From UBA668 sp038328705 (GTDB taxonomy: Bacteria; Actinomycetota; Acidimicrobiia; Acidimicrobiales; Ilumatobacteraceae), in contig JBBQMG010000003.1 in assembly GCA_038328705.1 (NCBI GenBank), positions 1 through 64,000 of the forward strand: a DNA stretch of 64,000 bases. The letters run 5' to 3'. The notes beneath the pieces are model-generated. The model had not been told where the DNA came from. It was given only the letters and a program-made list of their open reading frames with translations, and ran no database searches. Made by a program: the position numbers and the translations under genes. Each line of letters begins with the position of its first letter. Position 1 is the stretch's first letter. Positions 37,335-46,065 of this stretch are shown here, one piece after another.

Positions 37335-38018
37335 ATGCACTCCATCGGGCCATACAACTTCACCGAGACCGACGCTCGACGAACGGTTGCCAACCTGGAC
37401 GACGTCTGGGCGCTCTATGCGCAGGGTCGTGACGCGACGGTCTTGGACTCCATCTACCCGACCCTCACCGGCGACCTGGCCACCGACGTGAACCTGGTGT
37501 GGGCCGCATGGACGGCGGCCGGCCCGGCCCTGCGCGCTGCCGGGCAACTGCCGGCACGCACTGACGGCACGGTCGCGCAGCTCAATCTGTCCCGGGGCGG
37601 CCTCCCCAAGACACCGGTCGAGCAAGTTGCCGTCGAGTGGCGCGGCGTCGTTGGGGACCGACAGGCGACTCGCGTTCATCACGGCCGGCCGTGGCAGGCA
37701 CTCTGCCTGTGGAGCACCGAAGTCATCGAAGCATTTCACGCCGAAGGACACCTGATCGCACCTGGGCTCGCCGGCGAGAACATCACCCTCTCCGGTCTGC
37801 CGTGGGCGGATGTCCGCGCCGGCGTGCGCCTGCGCATCGGCGAGGTGTTGTGTGAGATCAGCGCCTACGCGCTGCCGTGCTTTCAGAACAAGCCGTGGTT
37901 CAGGGGCGGCGAGTTCGAGGTGATGCACCACACACGCGGCGACGTGAGCCGCGTGTACGCCACTGTCCTGGAACCGGGCGCCATCACAGTTGGGCAACCG
38001 GCGATCCTCGAGCCGTAG
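37335..38018 (+). CDS. MOSC-domain protein
   Basis: A 227-residue protein. The C-terminal 150 residues form a MOSC domain (molybdenum-cofactor sulfurase C-terminal type): HLIAPGLAGENITLSGL, VRLRIGEVLCEISAYALPCF with the conserved Cys. The N-terminal 75 residues are a helical extension of unknown role. MOSC proteins carry sulfur or bind molybdenum cofactor. It is divergent from selD with only 23 bp between starts, so they may share control; a role in loading Se or S onto Moco is inferred. It overlaps the convergent diiron gene by 35 bp at the 3' end. Confidence 0.78.
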   Translation: MHSIGPYNFTETDARRTVANLDDVWALYAQGRDATVLDSIYPTLTGDLATDVNLVWAAWTAAGPALRAAGQLPARTDGTVAQLNLSRGGLPKTPVEQVAVEWRGVVGDRQATRVHHGRPWQALCLWSTEVIEAFHAEGHLIAPGLAGENITLSGLPWADVRAGVRLRIGEVLCEISAYALPCFQNKPWFRGGEFEVMHHTRGDVSRVYATVLEPGAITVGQPAILEP

Positions 38019-38868
38019 CGCTGGTCGACAGAGCCACGTGGGCCGACGGAGGGGTGGGAACCCAGCCTTCCTCAGCAATCACGTGGGCGGTTGCCTCGGC
38101 AATACCTTTGCGCACGAGACCAAGACCGCTGAGCCCGGGGAGCGCATCAATGCGATCCTCCACGTTCTCGACGAGTTGAAGGCCATCGCCGGCACCGAAC
38201 AGGTAGGCGGCGGCGAATGACGTCTCGATCTTGGGCACGTCGCCACTGCCGACCACGGCCCACTCGTGTTCGAGAAACCACTTCGTGACGCGCTGCGCCT
38301 TGCGGTCGTTCTCCAGCATGTCGCGCGCGTAGCTGGCGTAGTAGGCGGCGTGGCGACCCTCCTGACGCATGATGCGCCCCAACAGTTCGGTCAGAACCGG
38401 ATGGTCAGCAATCTGCGCGAGGCGGTTGTAGGCGGCGTTCGCCGTCCACTCATTGATGGCGCCCCACGTCATGTGAACGGCGGGGAACTTACGAACGCCA
38501 TGACCAAGCGCCCAGAAGATGACCGGACTCCAGAACAGATAGCGCTTGTTGAACCTGCGCATCTCGATCAAGCGGGTGTCGTGCGCCGGCCAATCGTGTG
38601 CGGCCAGCACGCGACCGAGTGCCTGGCCGTGCCAGTACTCCTCGTAGTTCCACAGCGTCAGGAAGGCGGTGAACTGGGGGTCCTTCCAGGCGGGCATCAG
38701 CAGCAGTTCGCGGGTGTACAGCACCGTCTGGTACTCGATGTCGTGCATGTACGAGAGGCAGCGCAGGACGTCGGGGTGCAACGGCTCGCGACGGAAGGCA
38801 TCGAAGTCGATGTCGTCGGTCTTGAGTCGACCACCCTGCTCTTGAAACTTCTCGATGGAGATTGCCAT
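37984..38868 (-). CDS. Ferritin-like/diiron helical protein
   Basis: A 294-residue all-helical protein with two diiron motifs: NYEEYWHGQAL and MRQEGRHAAYYASY (ExxH), plus EYQTVLYTREL and NEWTANAAYN acids, resembling acyl-ACP desaturase and ferritin-like folds. It is probably an oxidoreductase acting on an acyl or other lipid substrate; the substrate is unknown. ATG 38868. Its 3' end overlaps the convergent MOSC gene by 35 bp, beyond which the last 15 residues may be non-essential. Confidence 0.65.
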   Translation of the reverse strand: MAISIEKFQEQGGRLKTDDIDFDAFRREPLHPDVLRCLSYMHDIEYQTVLYTRELLLMPAWKDPQFTAFLTLWNYEEYWHGQALGRVLAAHDWPAHDTRLIEMRRFNKRYLFWSPVIFWALGHGVRKFPAVHMTWGAINEWTANAAYNRLAQIADHPVLTELLGRIMRQEGRHAAYYASYARDMLENDRKAQRVTKWFLEHEWAVVGSGDVPKIETSFAAAYLFGAGDGLQLVENVEDRIDALPGLSGLGLVRKGIAEATAHVIAEEGWVPTPPSAHVALSTSATARGSPVAQL

Positions 38869-38928
38869 GCCAATCCTTCGTTACGGAAGGCCGTTCGGAT
38901 CGTGGCGACCTTACCGCATACTTGACAA

Positions 38929-39501
38929 GTGACCTCCCCGACATTTCGAGCCATCGCCTTCAGCGGCAGCCTGCGCACCGGCAGTTCCAACACCGCACTT
39001 ATCCGGCTTGCACAGCGGATGGCACCCCCCGAGCTCACCATCGCGATCATCGATTGGGTCGATCAGCTGCCGTGGATGAACCCTGATCTGGAAACAGACC
39101 CGCCGGAGATCGTGCAGCGGTGGTGGAACACATTGCGCGGTGCAGATGCACTCATCATCGGTATGCCCGAGTACAACGGCACGCCGACTGCGCTCGCGAA
39201 GAACGCCATCGACTGGGCAACCCGCCCACCCTCGGACCGTGCCATCGCCGGCACCGCAGTTGCGTTCCTCAGCGCCGCGGGCCGCTCTGGCGGGCAGAAC
39301 TCACAGAACAGCGTCACGCCGGTGCTCGGCTTCATGGGTGCGTCGATCATCGAGGAGCCGCCGGTGAGATTGTCGATGGTCGGCGACCGTCTGGATGCCG
39401 ACGGCAACACCGACGACCCGGAGATCATCGATGCTGTTGCCGGAAAGCTGCGGGCGATCGTCGACGCGCTCTCGCTGCGCGACGCCGCACCCGAGGCCTG
39501 A
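38929..39501 (+). CDS. NADPH-dependent FMN reductase
   Basis: A 190-residue flavodoxin-fold FMN reductase: FSGSLRTGSSNTALIRLA binds the flavin phosphate, and GMPEYNGTPTALAKNAIDWATRPP is the typical isoalloxazine-site loop. It reduces FMN or quinone-like substrates with NAD(P)H. It starts with GTG, divergent from the diiron gene, and is convergent with the secernin-like gene (12 bp apart). Confidence 0.88.
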   Translation: MTSPTFRAIAFSGSLRTGSSNTALIRLAQRMAPPELTIAIIDWVDQLPWMNPDLETDPPEIVQRWWNTLRGADALIIGMPEYNGTPTALAKNAIDWATRPPSDRAIAGTAVAFLSAAGRSGGQNSQNSVTPVLGFMGASIIEEPPVRLSMVGDRLDADGNTDDPEIIDAVAGKLRAIVDALSLRDAAPEA

Positions 39502-39513
39502 GACTCGACCCGC

Positions 39514-40413
39514 CTAGACGTCTGTGAGGTCGGTCGTTGCAGCGTCGTCGAATCCGAACGCGAGGTATTCGCGTCTGCATGGCCGGCCGGTCAGCGCCCA
39601 CACCAGCGGAGCCGCATCTGACCGCAGCGCGACGATCATCGAGGCGGTGGTCGCCTCCACCCCGTCCACGTGCATGCACACGCTCCAGCCGCGCTCGCCA
39701 CATGAGTCGTGCGAGCGCAGGTGGGCTTGCATCGCGGCAACCGTCACTGGGCGCTGGGTGAGCATGCGTTGCGACGCGTGCCAGCGAGGGTCGACCAGTC
39801 GTTCGACAGGTTGACGGGGATGGCGGTGGATCGCATCGAATGCAGGGATCGTGGTTCGGTTGGAGATCGCTCGTGCGTCCACGACTTCTTCCACCGCCCA
39901 GTGGCTCCCACTGGTATCGATCACGAACGCCGTGCCGGCCGATGTCACCAGGAACGAGTTCCAATACGCTCGACCACCGGGCACGAGGGCCAGGTCGTGG
40001 CCGCTGCCACCTTGGCCGTAACGCTCCAGCATGGACGTGATGACGTCGACGGCAGCGGCGGCGCCGGTTGCTCGTTCAAGTGCCAATCGAACAAGGTCCA
40101 TGCCGGTCAGCCCGTTCGCCGCACCACGTGGATCGAGGGTGGTGTACACCGTGGTGTTGCCGATGGCGACGCCGGCTTCGTTCACCCCGTGCTCGGCACC
40201 CCAACCCCACGCTGGTCGCGAGAGGACGCAACCGAGTGTGTCGGTGGCGTGTGCATCGACGTCGATGTGAGTGGCGCGCAGCGAGCCGTTGTCGCGACGC
40301 GGAGCCGACCAATGCACCACCTGTTGTTCGGCGGGTGGGCGATCGCTGTTCTTGGCGAACAGTGTGAATGGGCCGCCGGTCGCCTGAGTCATGGCGACGA
40401 GGCAGTCGCACAT
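39514..40413 (-). CDS. Secernin-like C69-family Ntn hydrolase
   Basis: A 299-residue protein starting MCDCLVAM, with FAKNSDRPPAE, typical of secernin/dipeptidase C69 proteins; the Cys at 2 (or 4) would be the Ntn nucleophile. Further family segments are WGWGAEHGVNEAGVAIGN and GGSGHDLALVPG. It probably hydrolyses peptides or amides. Its start overlaps the preceding gene by 1 nt (TGATG), so it ends a gpsA / unknown / secernin operon. Confidence 0.75.
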   Translation of the reverse strand: MCDCLVAMTQATGGPFTLFAKNSDRPPAEQQVVHWSAPRRDNGSLRATHIDVDAHATDTLGCVLSRPAWGWGAEHGVNEAGVAIGNTTVYTTLDPRGAANGLTGMDLVRLALERATGAAAAVDVITSMLERYGQGGSGHDLALVPGGRAYWNSFLVTSAGTAFVIDTSGSHWAVEEVVDARAISNRTTIPAFDAIHRHPRQPVERLVDPRWHASQRMLTQRPVTVAAMQAHLRSHDSCGERGWSVCMHVDGVEATTASMIVALRSDAAPLVWALTGRPCRREYLAFGFDDAATTDLTDV

Positions 40414-41726
40414 CAGCTGAAGGACTCGCCCTCACCCGGCACACGAGGGGCGATGTCCGGTGCGCTGTCTGGTGCGATGTCGACACGTGGATCGTCCTCG
40501 GCCTGAGCGACCGGCACGAGGTCCGCTGGCTGCGACCACAAGGCTTCACCCTTCACGTCGTTGGTCTGCCAGCCAGGCGCGATTGCGGGCGAGGAGAGCG
40601 TCACCGGCTGGCCGCTCTGCTCCCAGAGCACGGCTGGACGTTCGCCGTGCCAACGCACCGCGAACGAGACCGAGCCCAGTGCACCGGTGGGCACGCCGTA
40701 GACCTCGAAGTTGTTGCCCCCCCAGCCGGAAGGCATGCCGCTGGGCAGCAGTCGACCGCCGTTCGTATGCACGTCGACGATCAGCCGCTCGGCCCACGTG
40801 ATGAAGTACGCGCATTCGCCGGGAGTGTCTGCAGGCAACACGTGCGAGGGGGCAAGGCGGCTGCTGAGTGTGCGTAGATCGCGGCGAGCGCGTTTCTCGC
40901 CGGCCACCGCCAACACATGGTCGGCAGCGTCGAGCGCGGCAGCAAGCGCCCAGTTCGGCTCGGCCGATTTCGCAGCCAGCTCCAACGCGTGTGCCAGGTC
41001 CGGAATCCACTCAGTTGCCTTCTCACCCATGCGCACCAGTTGGCCGACGCCGAGCAGAAAGCCCACAGGATCGTTGTCCGGGTGTTCCGGGCCCACCAGT
41101 GCCAGTTCGCAGCGTTCGGCGACGAAGCGCTCACTGAGCGCCGCGTCGGGCAGCAGCAGTCGGCTGGCTCGTTCCACGGTCGCGGTCCACCCACGCGCGA
41201 CGCCAGCGGCAGTGGGCACGCCGCCTTGCAGCGTTCCAGCGCCACTGCCATCGTGTGCCAGCGCGACCGTCAGGGTTGAGTGATGGCCCACGGGGAACGC
41301 CACGCTGCCAGCGGGCAACATGATGCCTTCGATGGGCGCCGTCGGCGGACGCGGCGACTGCAGCGCACCGTGTGTGAACGCGACGGCAATGGGCAGCGGC
41401 GACTCGTTCTCCACCTCGATGATGGTGAGTCCACCGCGATCGGGAACCGAGTACACGCGTTGCACAGCATCGCCATCCGGAATACGCACGCGTGTCTCCA
41501 CCACGGCAGTGCCGTCGATTCGACGTTGACGAACAGCGGCCTCACGCTGCGGGCTGTGCCAACGGTCGTCGGCCGCAATGTGCCAGTCGAGCGGCGCACC
41601 GCCGTCCCACGGCTCGATGCCGCCCCACGGCGTGACGGTGGCGCGCCAACCGCCACCGGTGACGCCGGTCGTCACCCCGGGGGTGATACCGCCGGGCGTG
41701 CCACCGAAATCCATGTCGTTGCTCAT
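40413..41726 (-). CDS. Unknown protein, 437 aa
   Basis: No family recognised. The N-terminus is Gly/Thr-rich (GGTPGGITPGVTTGVTGGGWR), followed by a predicted beta-rich half with Trp-rich stretches (WGGIEPWDGGAPLDWHI) and a helical part around 230-330. A C-terminal region has LPSGMPSGWGGNNFEVYGVP and WHGERPAVLWEQSG, which read like a carbohydrate-active or transglutaminase-type context but are not diagnostic. ATG 41726 overlaps the gpsA stop by 4 nt, and its stop overlaps the secernin-like start. The operon position with gpsA suggests lipid or envelope work, which is inference only. Confidence 0.65.
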   Translation of the reverse strand: MSNDMDFGGTPGGITPGVTTGVTGGGWRATVTPWGGIEPWDGGAPLDWHIAADDRWHSPQREAAVRQRRIDGTAVVETRVRIPDGDAVQRVYSVPDRGGLTIIEVENESPLPIAVAFTHGALQSPRPPTAPIEGIMLPAGSVAFPVGHHSTLTVALAHDGSGAGTLQGGVPTAAGVARGWTATVERASRLLLPDAALSERFVAERCELALVGPEHPDNDPVGFLLGVGQLVRMGEKATEWIPDLAHALELAAKSAEPNWALAAALDAADHVLAVAGEKRARRDLRTLSSRLAPSHVLPADTPGECAYFITWAERLIVDVHTNGGRLLPSGMPSGWGGNNFEVYGVPTGALGSVSFAVRWHGERPAVLWEQSGQPVTLSSPAIAPGWQTNDVKGEALWSQPADLVPVAQAEDDPRVDIAPDSAPDIAPRVPGEGESFS

Positions 41727-42718
41727 TCCATCTCGCTCTTGCGGGTGCGCTGCATCAACGAACCCAGGGCCTCTCGCGCCGGAAGGCCGTGATGACATAC
41801 GGCCACCACCTGCTCTGCAATCGGCATGTCCACTCCGTAGCGGCGAGCAAGTTCGAGCACGCTCGGCGAGCTCTTCACACCCTCGGCAACCATGCTCATT
41901 CCTGCCAACACTTCTTCGATCGACTTTCCACGGCCCAACTCGAGCCCGACCATGTTGTTGCGACTTTGCTTCGACGAGCAGGTTGCGATCAGGTCACCCA
42001 TTCCGGCCAGCCCGGCAAACGTACCGGCGTGCCCTCCCATCGCGATACCCAACCGCGTCATCTCCGCAAGACCGCGAGTGATGATGGTTGCCCGCGTGTT
42101 GTCGCCGAAGCCCATCCCCTCGGCCATTCCGGCCGCGATGGCGATCACGTTCTTGACGACACCGCTGACCTCGCAACCAACGACGTCGCTGTTGGTGTAG
42201 ATGCGCAGCGTGGGGCGACCGAAGATGCGCTGCAGCTCGGCCGCGATGTCTGTGTTGTCGATGGCAACCACGCTGGCTGCGGGCTGGCCACTGAGAATCT
42301 CCTTGGCCAAGTTGGGGCCGGTGAGCACTGCGACCGGGTGGCCCGGCATCTCGTCGCGGATGACCTCGCTCATGCGCTTGCGAGAGTTGCGTTCCAAGCC
42401 CTTTGCGAGGCTGACCACCGGCACCCAGGGTCGTAACGATCGAGCTGCCTCTGCGGCAACCTCGCGAAACCCGTGTGAGGGCACCGCCATGACGACGACG
42501 TCGGCGCCGACGATGGCCTCCTCGAGGGAAGCGGTTGCGTACAAATCTGCCGGCAGTTCGAACTGCGGTAGGTAGTCGGCGTTCACATGATCGCGAGTGA
42601 TCGACTCTGCCAGCGCCGGCCGGCGCGCCCACAACACCGTCGGCGTATTCGCGGAGGCGAGCGCGGCAACCGTCGTCCCCCACGAGCCGGCCCCGATGAC
42701 CGCGACATTGATCGACAT
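41723..42718 (-). CDS. gpsA: Glycerol-3-phosphate dehydrogenase [NAD(P)+]
   Basis: A 331-residue GpsA: N-terminal Rossmann motif NVAVIGAGSWGTTVAALAS and catalytic-domain segments GVVKNVIAIAAGMAEGMGFGDNTRA. It makes sn-glycerol-3-phosphate for phospholipid synthesis. ATG 42718 matches the family start; the stretch to 42751 is an unconserved extension. It is divergent from cofC (72 bp). Confidence 0.93.
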   Translation of the reverse strand: MSINVAVIGAGSWGTTVAALASANTPTVLWARRPALAESITRDHVNADYLPQFELPADLYATASLEEAIVGADVVVMAVPSHGFREVAAEAARSLRPWVPVVSLAKGLERNSRKRMSEVIRDEMPGHPVAVLTGPNLAKEILSGQPAASVVAIDNTDIAAELQRIFGRPTLRIYTNSDVVGCEVSGVVKNVIAIAAGMAEGMGFGDNTRATIITRGLAEMTRLGIAMGGHAGTFAGLAGMGDLIATCSSKQSRNNMVGLELGRGKSIEEVLAGMSMVAEGVKSSPSVLELARRYGVDMPIAEQVVAVCHHGLPAREALGSLMQRTRKSEME

Positions 42719-42790
42719 GCGCACAGCGTAGGCCGTACCGGGTCCAGCCACGGTAGTCTCGGCGGCGTCTGCGCCCTCTACGCTGCACGT

Positions 42791-43408
42791 GTGAATGCTG
42801 TCGTCCTCGTGCCGGTGAAGGCGTTCGCCGATGCCAAGGCCAGGCTCAGCCCGGTGCTCTCCCCCACCGAGCGCGAGGCGCTGGCGCGCTGGACGGGCGA
42901 GCGCGTTCTTGCAGCCGCCGGCGAGCTACCGGTGTTCATTGCCTGCGACAGCGAGTCAGTTGCCGAGTGGGCCACTGCTCACGCGGCAACCGTGTTGTGG
43001 CATCCAGGCGTGGGCCTCAACGCTGCAGTCAACAACAGCGTCGCCGACCTTCGTCAGCAGGGCGTCGATCACGTGGTGGTTGCTCATGGCGATCTACCGC
43101 GAGCCACCAACTTGGCCAGCATCATCACCGTCGGCACCCTCATGCTCGTGCCCGATGCCCGCGACGACGGCACCAACGTGGCTGCATTGCCCACCTCGTT
43201 CGACTTCGAGTTCGAGTACGGTGCCGGTTCGTTCCACCGACACCTCACGCGAGCTGTCGCTGCCGGCCTGTGCGTCGGCATCCGCCGCGACGCCTTGCTG
43301 GCACTCGACATCGACACCCCATCCGATCTGACGCACCCGCTGGTGCAGGAGGTGCTGCCCGCATGGCTGCCAACGAACCGGGTCAGCCCGACCCATCGCC
43401 TTCGCTGA
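42791..43408 (+). CDS. cofC: CofC-type guanylyltransferase of F420 biosynthesis
   Basis: A 205-residue nucleotidyltransferase: VNAVVLVPVKAFADAKARLS at the start, then HPGVGLNAAVNNSV and VVVAHGDLPRATNL. CofC activates phospholactate (phosphoenolpyruvate in many Actinobacteria) with GTP for coenzyme F420. Starts at GTG 42791 with no clear Shine-Dalgarno. The next gene starts inside its last 46 nt. Supports F420 use by the LLM oxidoreductase at 8746-9738. Confidence 0.88.
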   Translation: MNAVVLVPVKAFADAKARLSPVLSPTEREALARWTGERVLAAAGELPVFIACDSESVAEWATAHAATVLWHPGVGLNAAVNNSVADLRQQGVDHVVVAHGDLPRATNLASIITVGTLMLVPDARDDGTNVAALPTSFDFEFEYGAGSFHRHLTRAVAAGLCVGIRRDALLALDIDTPSDLTHPLVQEVLPAWLPTNRVSPTHRLR

Positions 43409-44130
43409 CGACCTACGACCTCCCCACACCGTCGTCGGCGCTCGCTATCGGGGCACACCCGGACGACGTTGAATTCGGCTGTGGCGCGACGCTGGCCAAA
43501 TGGGCGGCCGCTGGTTGCGTCGTGCACCATTTGGTGCTGACGGACGGATCGAAGGGCACGTGGAACCCAGATGCCGACGTGCCCGCGCTGATCGCTGCGC
43601 GACAGACCGAACAACGCGACGCAGCGCGACGGCTTTCGGGGACCAACGCCGGCGAGGTCGTGTTCCTCGGCCAGGTCGACGGCGAGTTGTCGAACAGCCT
43701 CGCGCTACGGGGCGAGGTGGCCCGGGTCATCCGAATGCTGCGACCGAAGGCAATCCTGGCGCACGACCCGTGGAAGCACTACCGGCTGCATCCCGACCAT
43801 CGCGAAGCAGGGCTGCTCGCATGCGACGGCATCGTGGCCGCACGCGACCCGCACTTCAACAAAGAGCACGGTCTCGCGTCGCACCGCCCCGACACGCTCC
43901 TGCTGTGGGAGGCCGAGTCACCCGACCATGTCGAGAACGTCGGCGGGTTCCTGGAGCACAAACTGCGCGCGCTGGAGGCACACGCCAGCCAGTTCGAAAG
44001 CACGATGAAGGCCGCCGATGCCGACCAACTGACAGCCTTCCGCACACGCATCGCTGCACGCCTGGCCGGCCTCGGTGGGCGCTACGGGGTCGACAGCGCC
44101 GAAGTCTTCAAACGCATCGACGACCTGTAG
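43363..44130 (+). CDS. PIG-L family deacetylase
   Basis: A 255-residue LmbE/PIG-L zinc deacetylase: the metal motif AIGAHPDDVEFGCGATL and the later HYRLHPDHREAG carry the His/Asp ligands. The family includes GlcNAc-PI and MshB-like N-acetyl-sugar deacetylases; the substrate is not clear. ATG 43363 has AGGAGGTG about 8 nt upstream, inside cofC, giving a 46-nt overlap and translational coupling. Confidence 0.88.
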   Translation: MAANEPGQPDPSPSLTTYDLPTPSSALAIGAHPDDVEFGCGATLAKWAAAGCVVHHLVLTDGSKGTWNPDADVPALIAARQTEQRDAARRLSGTNAGEVVFLGQVDGELSNSLALRGEVARVIRMLRPKAILAHDPWKHYRLHPDHREAGLLACDGIVAARDPHFNKEHGLASHRPDTLLLWEAESPDHVENVGGFLEHKLRALEAHASQFESTMKAADADQLTAFRTRIAARLAGLGGRYGVDSAEVFKRIDDL

Positions 44131-44144
44131 GTCAGGTCCTCCGG

Positions 44145-44918
44145 CTACCCGAACTGGCCAGCAGCGCGGCCGCCGCCGGGCTCGCCAGCGAAGGCTTGCG
44201 CAATGCCGATCCATTCGACAGCGTTCGATCCGTCGACGACCAGGGCGGTGTCGTCACGATGGCGACGCTGCGTGACGACAAGACAGAAGTCCAACGCCTC
44301 GCCGGTGACCCGATCCGCTGCCGGCTCGCCCCACTCCCAGAGTGAACCATCGGGCGCGGTGAGCGCTACGTACACGGCGGCATCAGGCAGCGGTAGGCCG
44401 TTGATGAGGTAGCTGAACGGCCGCGCACGCACGCCGATGTGCGCCACATGCTTCAGGCGGGCAGAGGCGTTGCGAGCCACCCCAAGTGCATCTGCAACAT
44501 CTTGGCCGTGCGCCCAGGTCTCCATCAGCCGTGCCGTGATGAACGAGCGCGCAGCCATCGCTGGGCCGTACCACGGCACGCGCAATGAAGGATCAACCCT
44601 GCGCGCCACCGAAAGAAGGTCGGCTCGATCTCGTCGCCATTCGGTCAACAACTCGGCACCGGACATTTCGCGGCCCGGAACGACCGAGGCGTTGGTGCCC
44701 CCCGAGGCCATCAGCCTTTTCATGTCGGCCGCAAACCCGTCCGGATCGCGGAGTGCCAACGCTGCACGCTGATCGAAGAACCACAGATGGCTGATCTGGT
44801 CGCGGACGCCCCAGCCAGCGGCGGGTGTGGAGAGTGACCATTGCGTTTCCGTGAGCTTCGCCACCAACACGTCGAGTGCGTCGTGTTCATCGGCAAGGTC
44901 CTCGCAGATCGCGTGCAT
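44145..44918 (-). CDS. TIGR03084-type DinB-fold metal-binding protein
   Basis: A 257-residue protein of the TIGR03084/mycothiol-dependent maleylpyruvate isomerase-like family. The N-terminal four-helix DinB domain has LSTPAAGWGVRDQISHLWFFDQRA (metal His) and ARLMETWAHGQDVADALG. Function unknown; relatives use mycothiol. ATG 44918 is chosen as the family start; the extension to 44996 is unconserved. It is convergent with the PIG-L gene (14 bp). Confidence 0.82.
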   Translation of the reverse strand: MHAICEDLADEHDALDVLVAKLTETQWSLSTPAAGWGVRDQISHLWFFDQRAALALRDPDGFAADMKRLMASGGTNASVVPGREMSGAELLTEWRRDRADLLSVARRVDPSLRVPWYGPAMAARSFITARLMETWAHGQDVADALGVARNASARLKHVAHIGVRARPFSYLINGLPLPDAAVYVALTAPDGSLWEWGEPAADRVTGEALDFCLVVTQRRHRDDTALVVDGSNAVEWIGIAQAFAGEPGGGRAAGQFG

Positions 44919-45000
44919 CACCACATTGTTCAGCACCGGTACCGAAAACGGCGAATGGAGGGCACAAGGCCCCCCATTCATCACCGTTGGGCGCAAGGCC

Positions 45001-45396
45001 TCACTTCTTCTTGGCGGCGGCCTTCTTCGCAGGTGCAGCCTTCTTGGCCGGAGCGGCCTTCTTCGCAGGTGCAGCCTTCTTGGCCGGTGCAGCCTTCTTC
45101 GCAGGTGCAGCCTTCTTGGCCGGTGCAGCCTTCTTGGCCGGAGCGGCCTTCTTGGCCGGTGCAGCCTTCTTCGCAGGTGCAGCCTTCTTCGCAGGTGCAG
45201 CCTTCTTGGTCGGTGCAGCCTTCTTCGCAGGTGCAGCCTTCTTCGCAGGTGCAGCCTTCTTCGCAGGTGCAGCCTTCTTGGCCGGAGCGGCCTTCTTCGC
45301 AGGTGCAGCCTTCTTGGCCGGAGCGGCCTTCTTCGCAGGAGCTGCCTTCTTCGCTGGAGCCTTCTTGGCGGGAGCCGCCTTCTTCGTTGCTGCCAC
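45001..45396 (-). CDS. Lys/Ala-rich (PAKKA) histone-like protein
   Basis: A 131-residue protein made almost wholly of AAPAKK hexapeptides: 18 consecutive units from residue 18 (one is AAPTKK), flanked by MAATKKAAPAKKAPAKK and a Lys-rich end. It has no globular domain. It resembles the C-terminal tail of actinobacterial HupB and eukaryotic histone H1, which binds DNA electrostatically. It lies 93 nt downstream of the HU gene on the same strand, so the two may be co-expressed and together act like the fused HupB. Compositional bias is extreme compared with its neighbours. Confidence 0.75.
   Translation of the reverse strand: MAATKKAAPAKKAPAKKAAPAKKAAPAKKAAPAKKAAPAKKAAPAKKAAPAKKAAPAKKAAPTKKAAPAKKAAPAKKAAPAKKAAPAKKAAPAKKAAPAKKAAPAKKAAPAKKAAPAKKAAPAKKAAAKKK
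45022..45345 (-). repeat. 18 tandem 18-bp coding repeats (AAPAKK)
   Basis: Eighteen in-frame 18-bp units encode AAPAKK. Two main DNA variants alternate irregularly: one with TTCTTCGCAGGTGCAGCC and one with TTCTTGGCCGGAGCGGCC. The mix suggests past unequal exchange; copy number probably varies between strains. Confidence 0.9.
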
Positions 45397-45489
45397 TTTG
45401 ACTTTCCTTCCGTGGTTACTAGTTCTTGTTGAGTGTTGGTACTGCTGGACGTGCTCGTTCAGGGACTGGCCTTTGAACGACTTACTGGA

Positions 45490-45777
45490 TCACTTCTTCT
45501 TCGGGTTCAGTTCTGCCTTGAGCGTGCTGCTCGAGGTGAACTTCATACGGGTCGAGGCTGCGATCTTCACAGGCTCGCCGGTCTGCGGGTTGCGACCCGT
45601 GCGCGCCGCCGACTTCGAGGTGCTGAACGAACCGAAGCCCGGCCATGCGATCTTCTCGTCCTTCTTGGCCGCCTTGGTGACGATGTCGAAGAATGCTGCG
45701 ACCGTGCGCTCGGCATCGGCCTTGGTGACACCTGCTTCGGTTGCGATGGCGTCGATCAGCTCTGCTTTGGTGGTCAT
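45490..45777 (-). CDS. HU-family DNA-binding protein
   Basis: A 95-residue HU/IHF-type nucleoid protein. The start MTTKAELIDAIATEAGVTKA, the beta-saddle GFGSFSTSKSAARTGRNPQTG and the DNA-binding arm motif are standard. The C-terminus ends in LNPKKK instead of the long Lys/Ala tail of mycobacterial HupB, which here is a separate downstream gene. ATG 45777 has a GGAGG site about 11 nt upstream. Confidence 0.92.
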   Translation of the reverse strand: MTTKAELIDAIATEAGVTKADAERTVAAFFDIVTKAAKKDEKIAWPGFGSFSTSKSAARTGRNPQTGEPVKIAASTRMKFTSSSTLKAELNPKKK

Positions 45778-46065
45778 GTGACTTGATACCTCCGGGTACC
45801 GGATTGCGCTGGGTAACGGATTGTTACGCCCGCGTATCGAACAGGTTTCGCGCAACGAATACAAGCATCTAAGTTGTTGCATTTGCACTAAGTGTCCGGT
45901 GACACGTTTTCGCGTGAACGTTCGGCCAACGCGATTGCGGTCGCTCGACGCGCGTATGAACACTTCGTGCCATCCACCACCGACCGCAAGTCGTGCGCTA
46001 CAACTGATCGTGTTGCGGAACTGAACGTTCGTCCCTGTCCAGCTCACCCTACGAATGGAGTGGCA
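45778..46065. other. Intergenic region between divergent HU and PIN-PhoH genes
   Basis: 288 bp with no supported gene. Near the HU side it holds the GGAGG ribosome-binding site (about 45789) and probable promoter sequences of moderate AT content; an exact -10/-35 pair could not be assigned. In-frame readings upstream of the PIN-PhoH start are poor in family features. No riboswitch or RNA fold was recognised. Confidence 0.6.

Noticed and set aside
45001..45396. The Lys/Ala repeats considered as a CRISPR array or non-coding satellite
   Set aside because: Units are 18 bp, contiguous with no spacers, and in frame within a complete ORF next to HU.
44827..45781. Plus-strand Leu/Arg- and Ala/Phe-rich repeat ORFs over the PAKKA region
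   Set aside because: They are reverse-complement readings of the AAPAKK repeats and HU gene.
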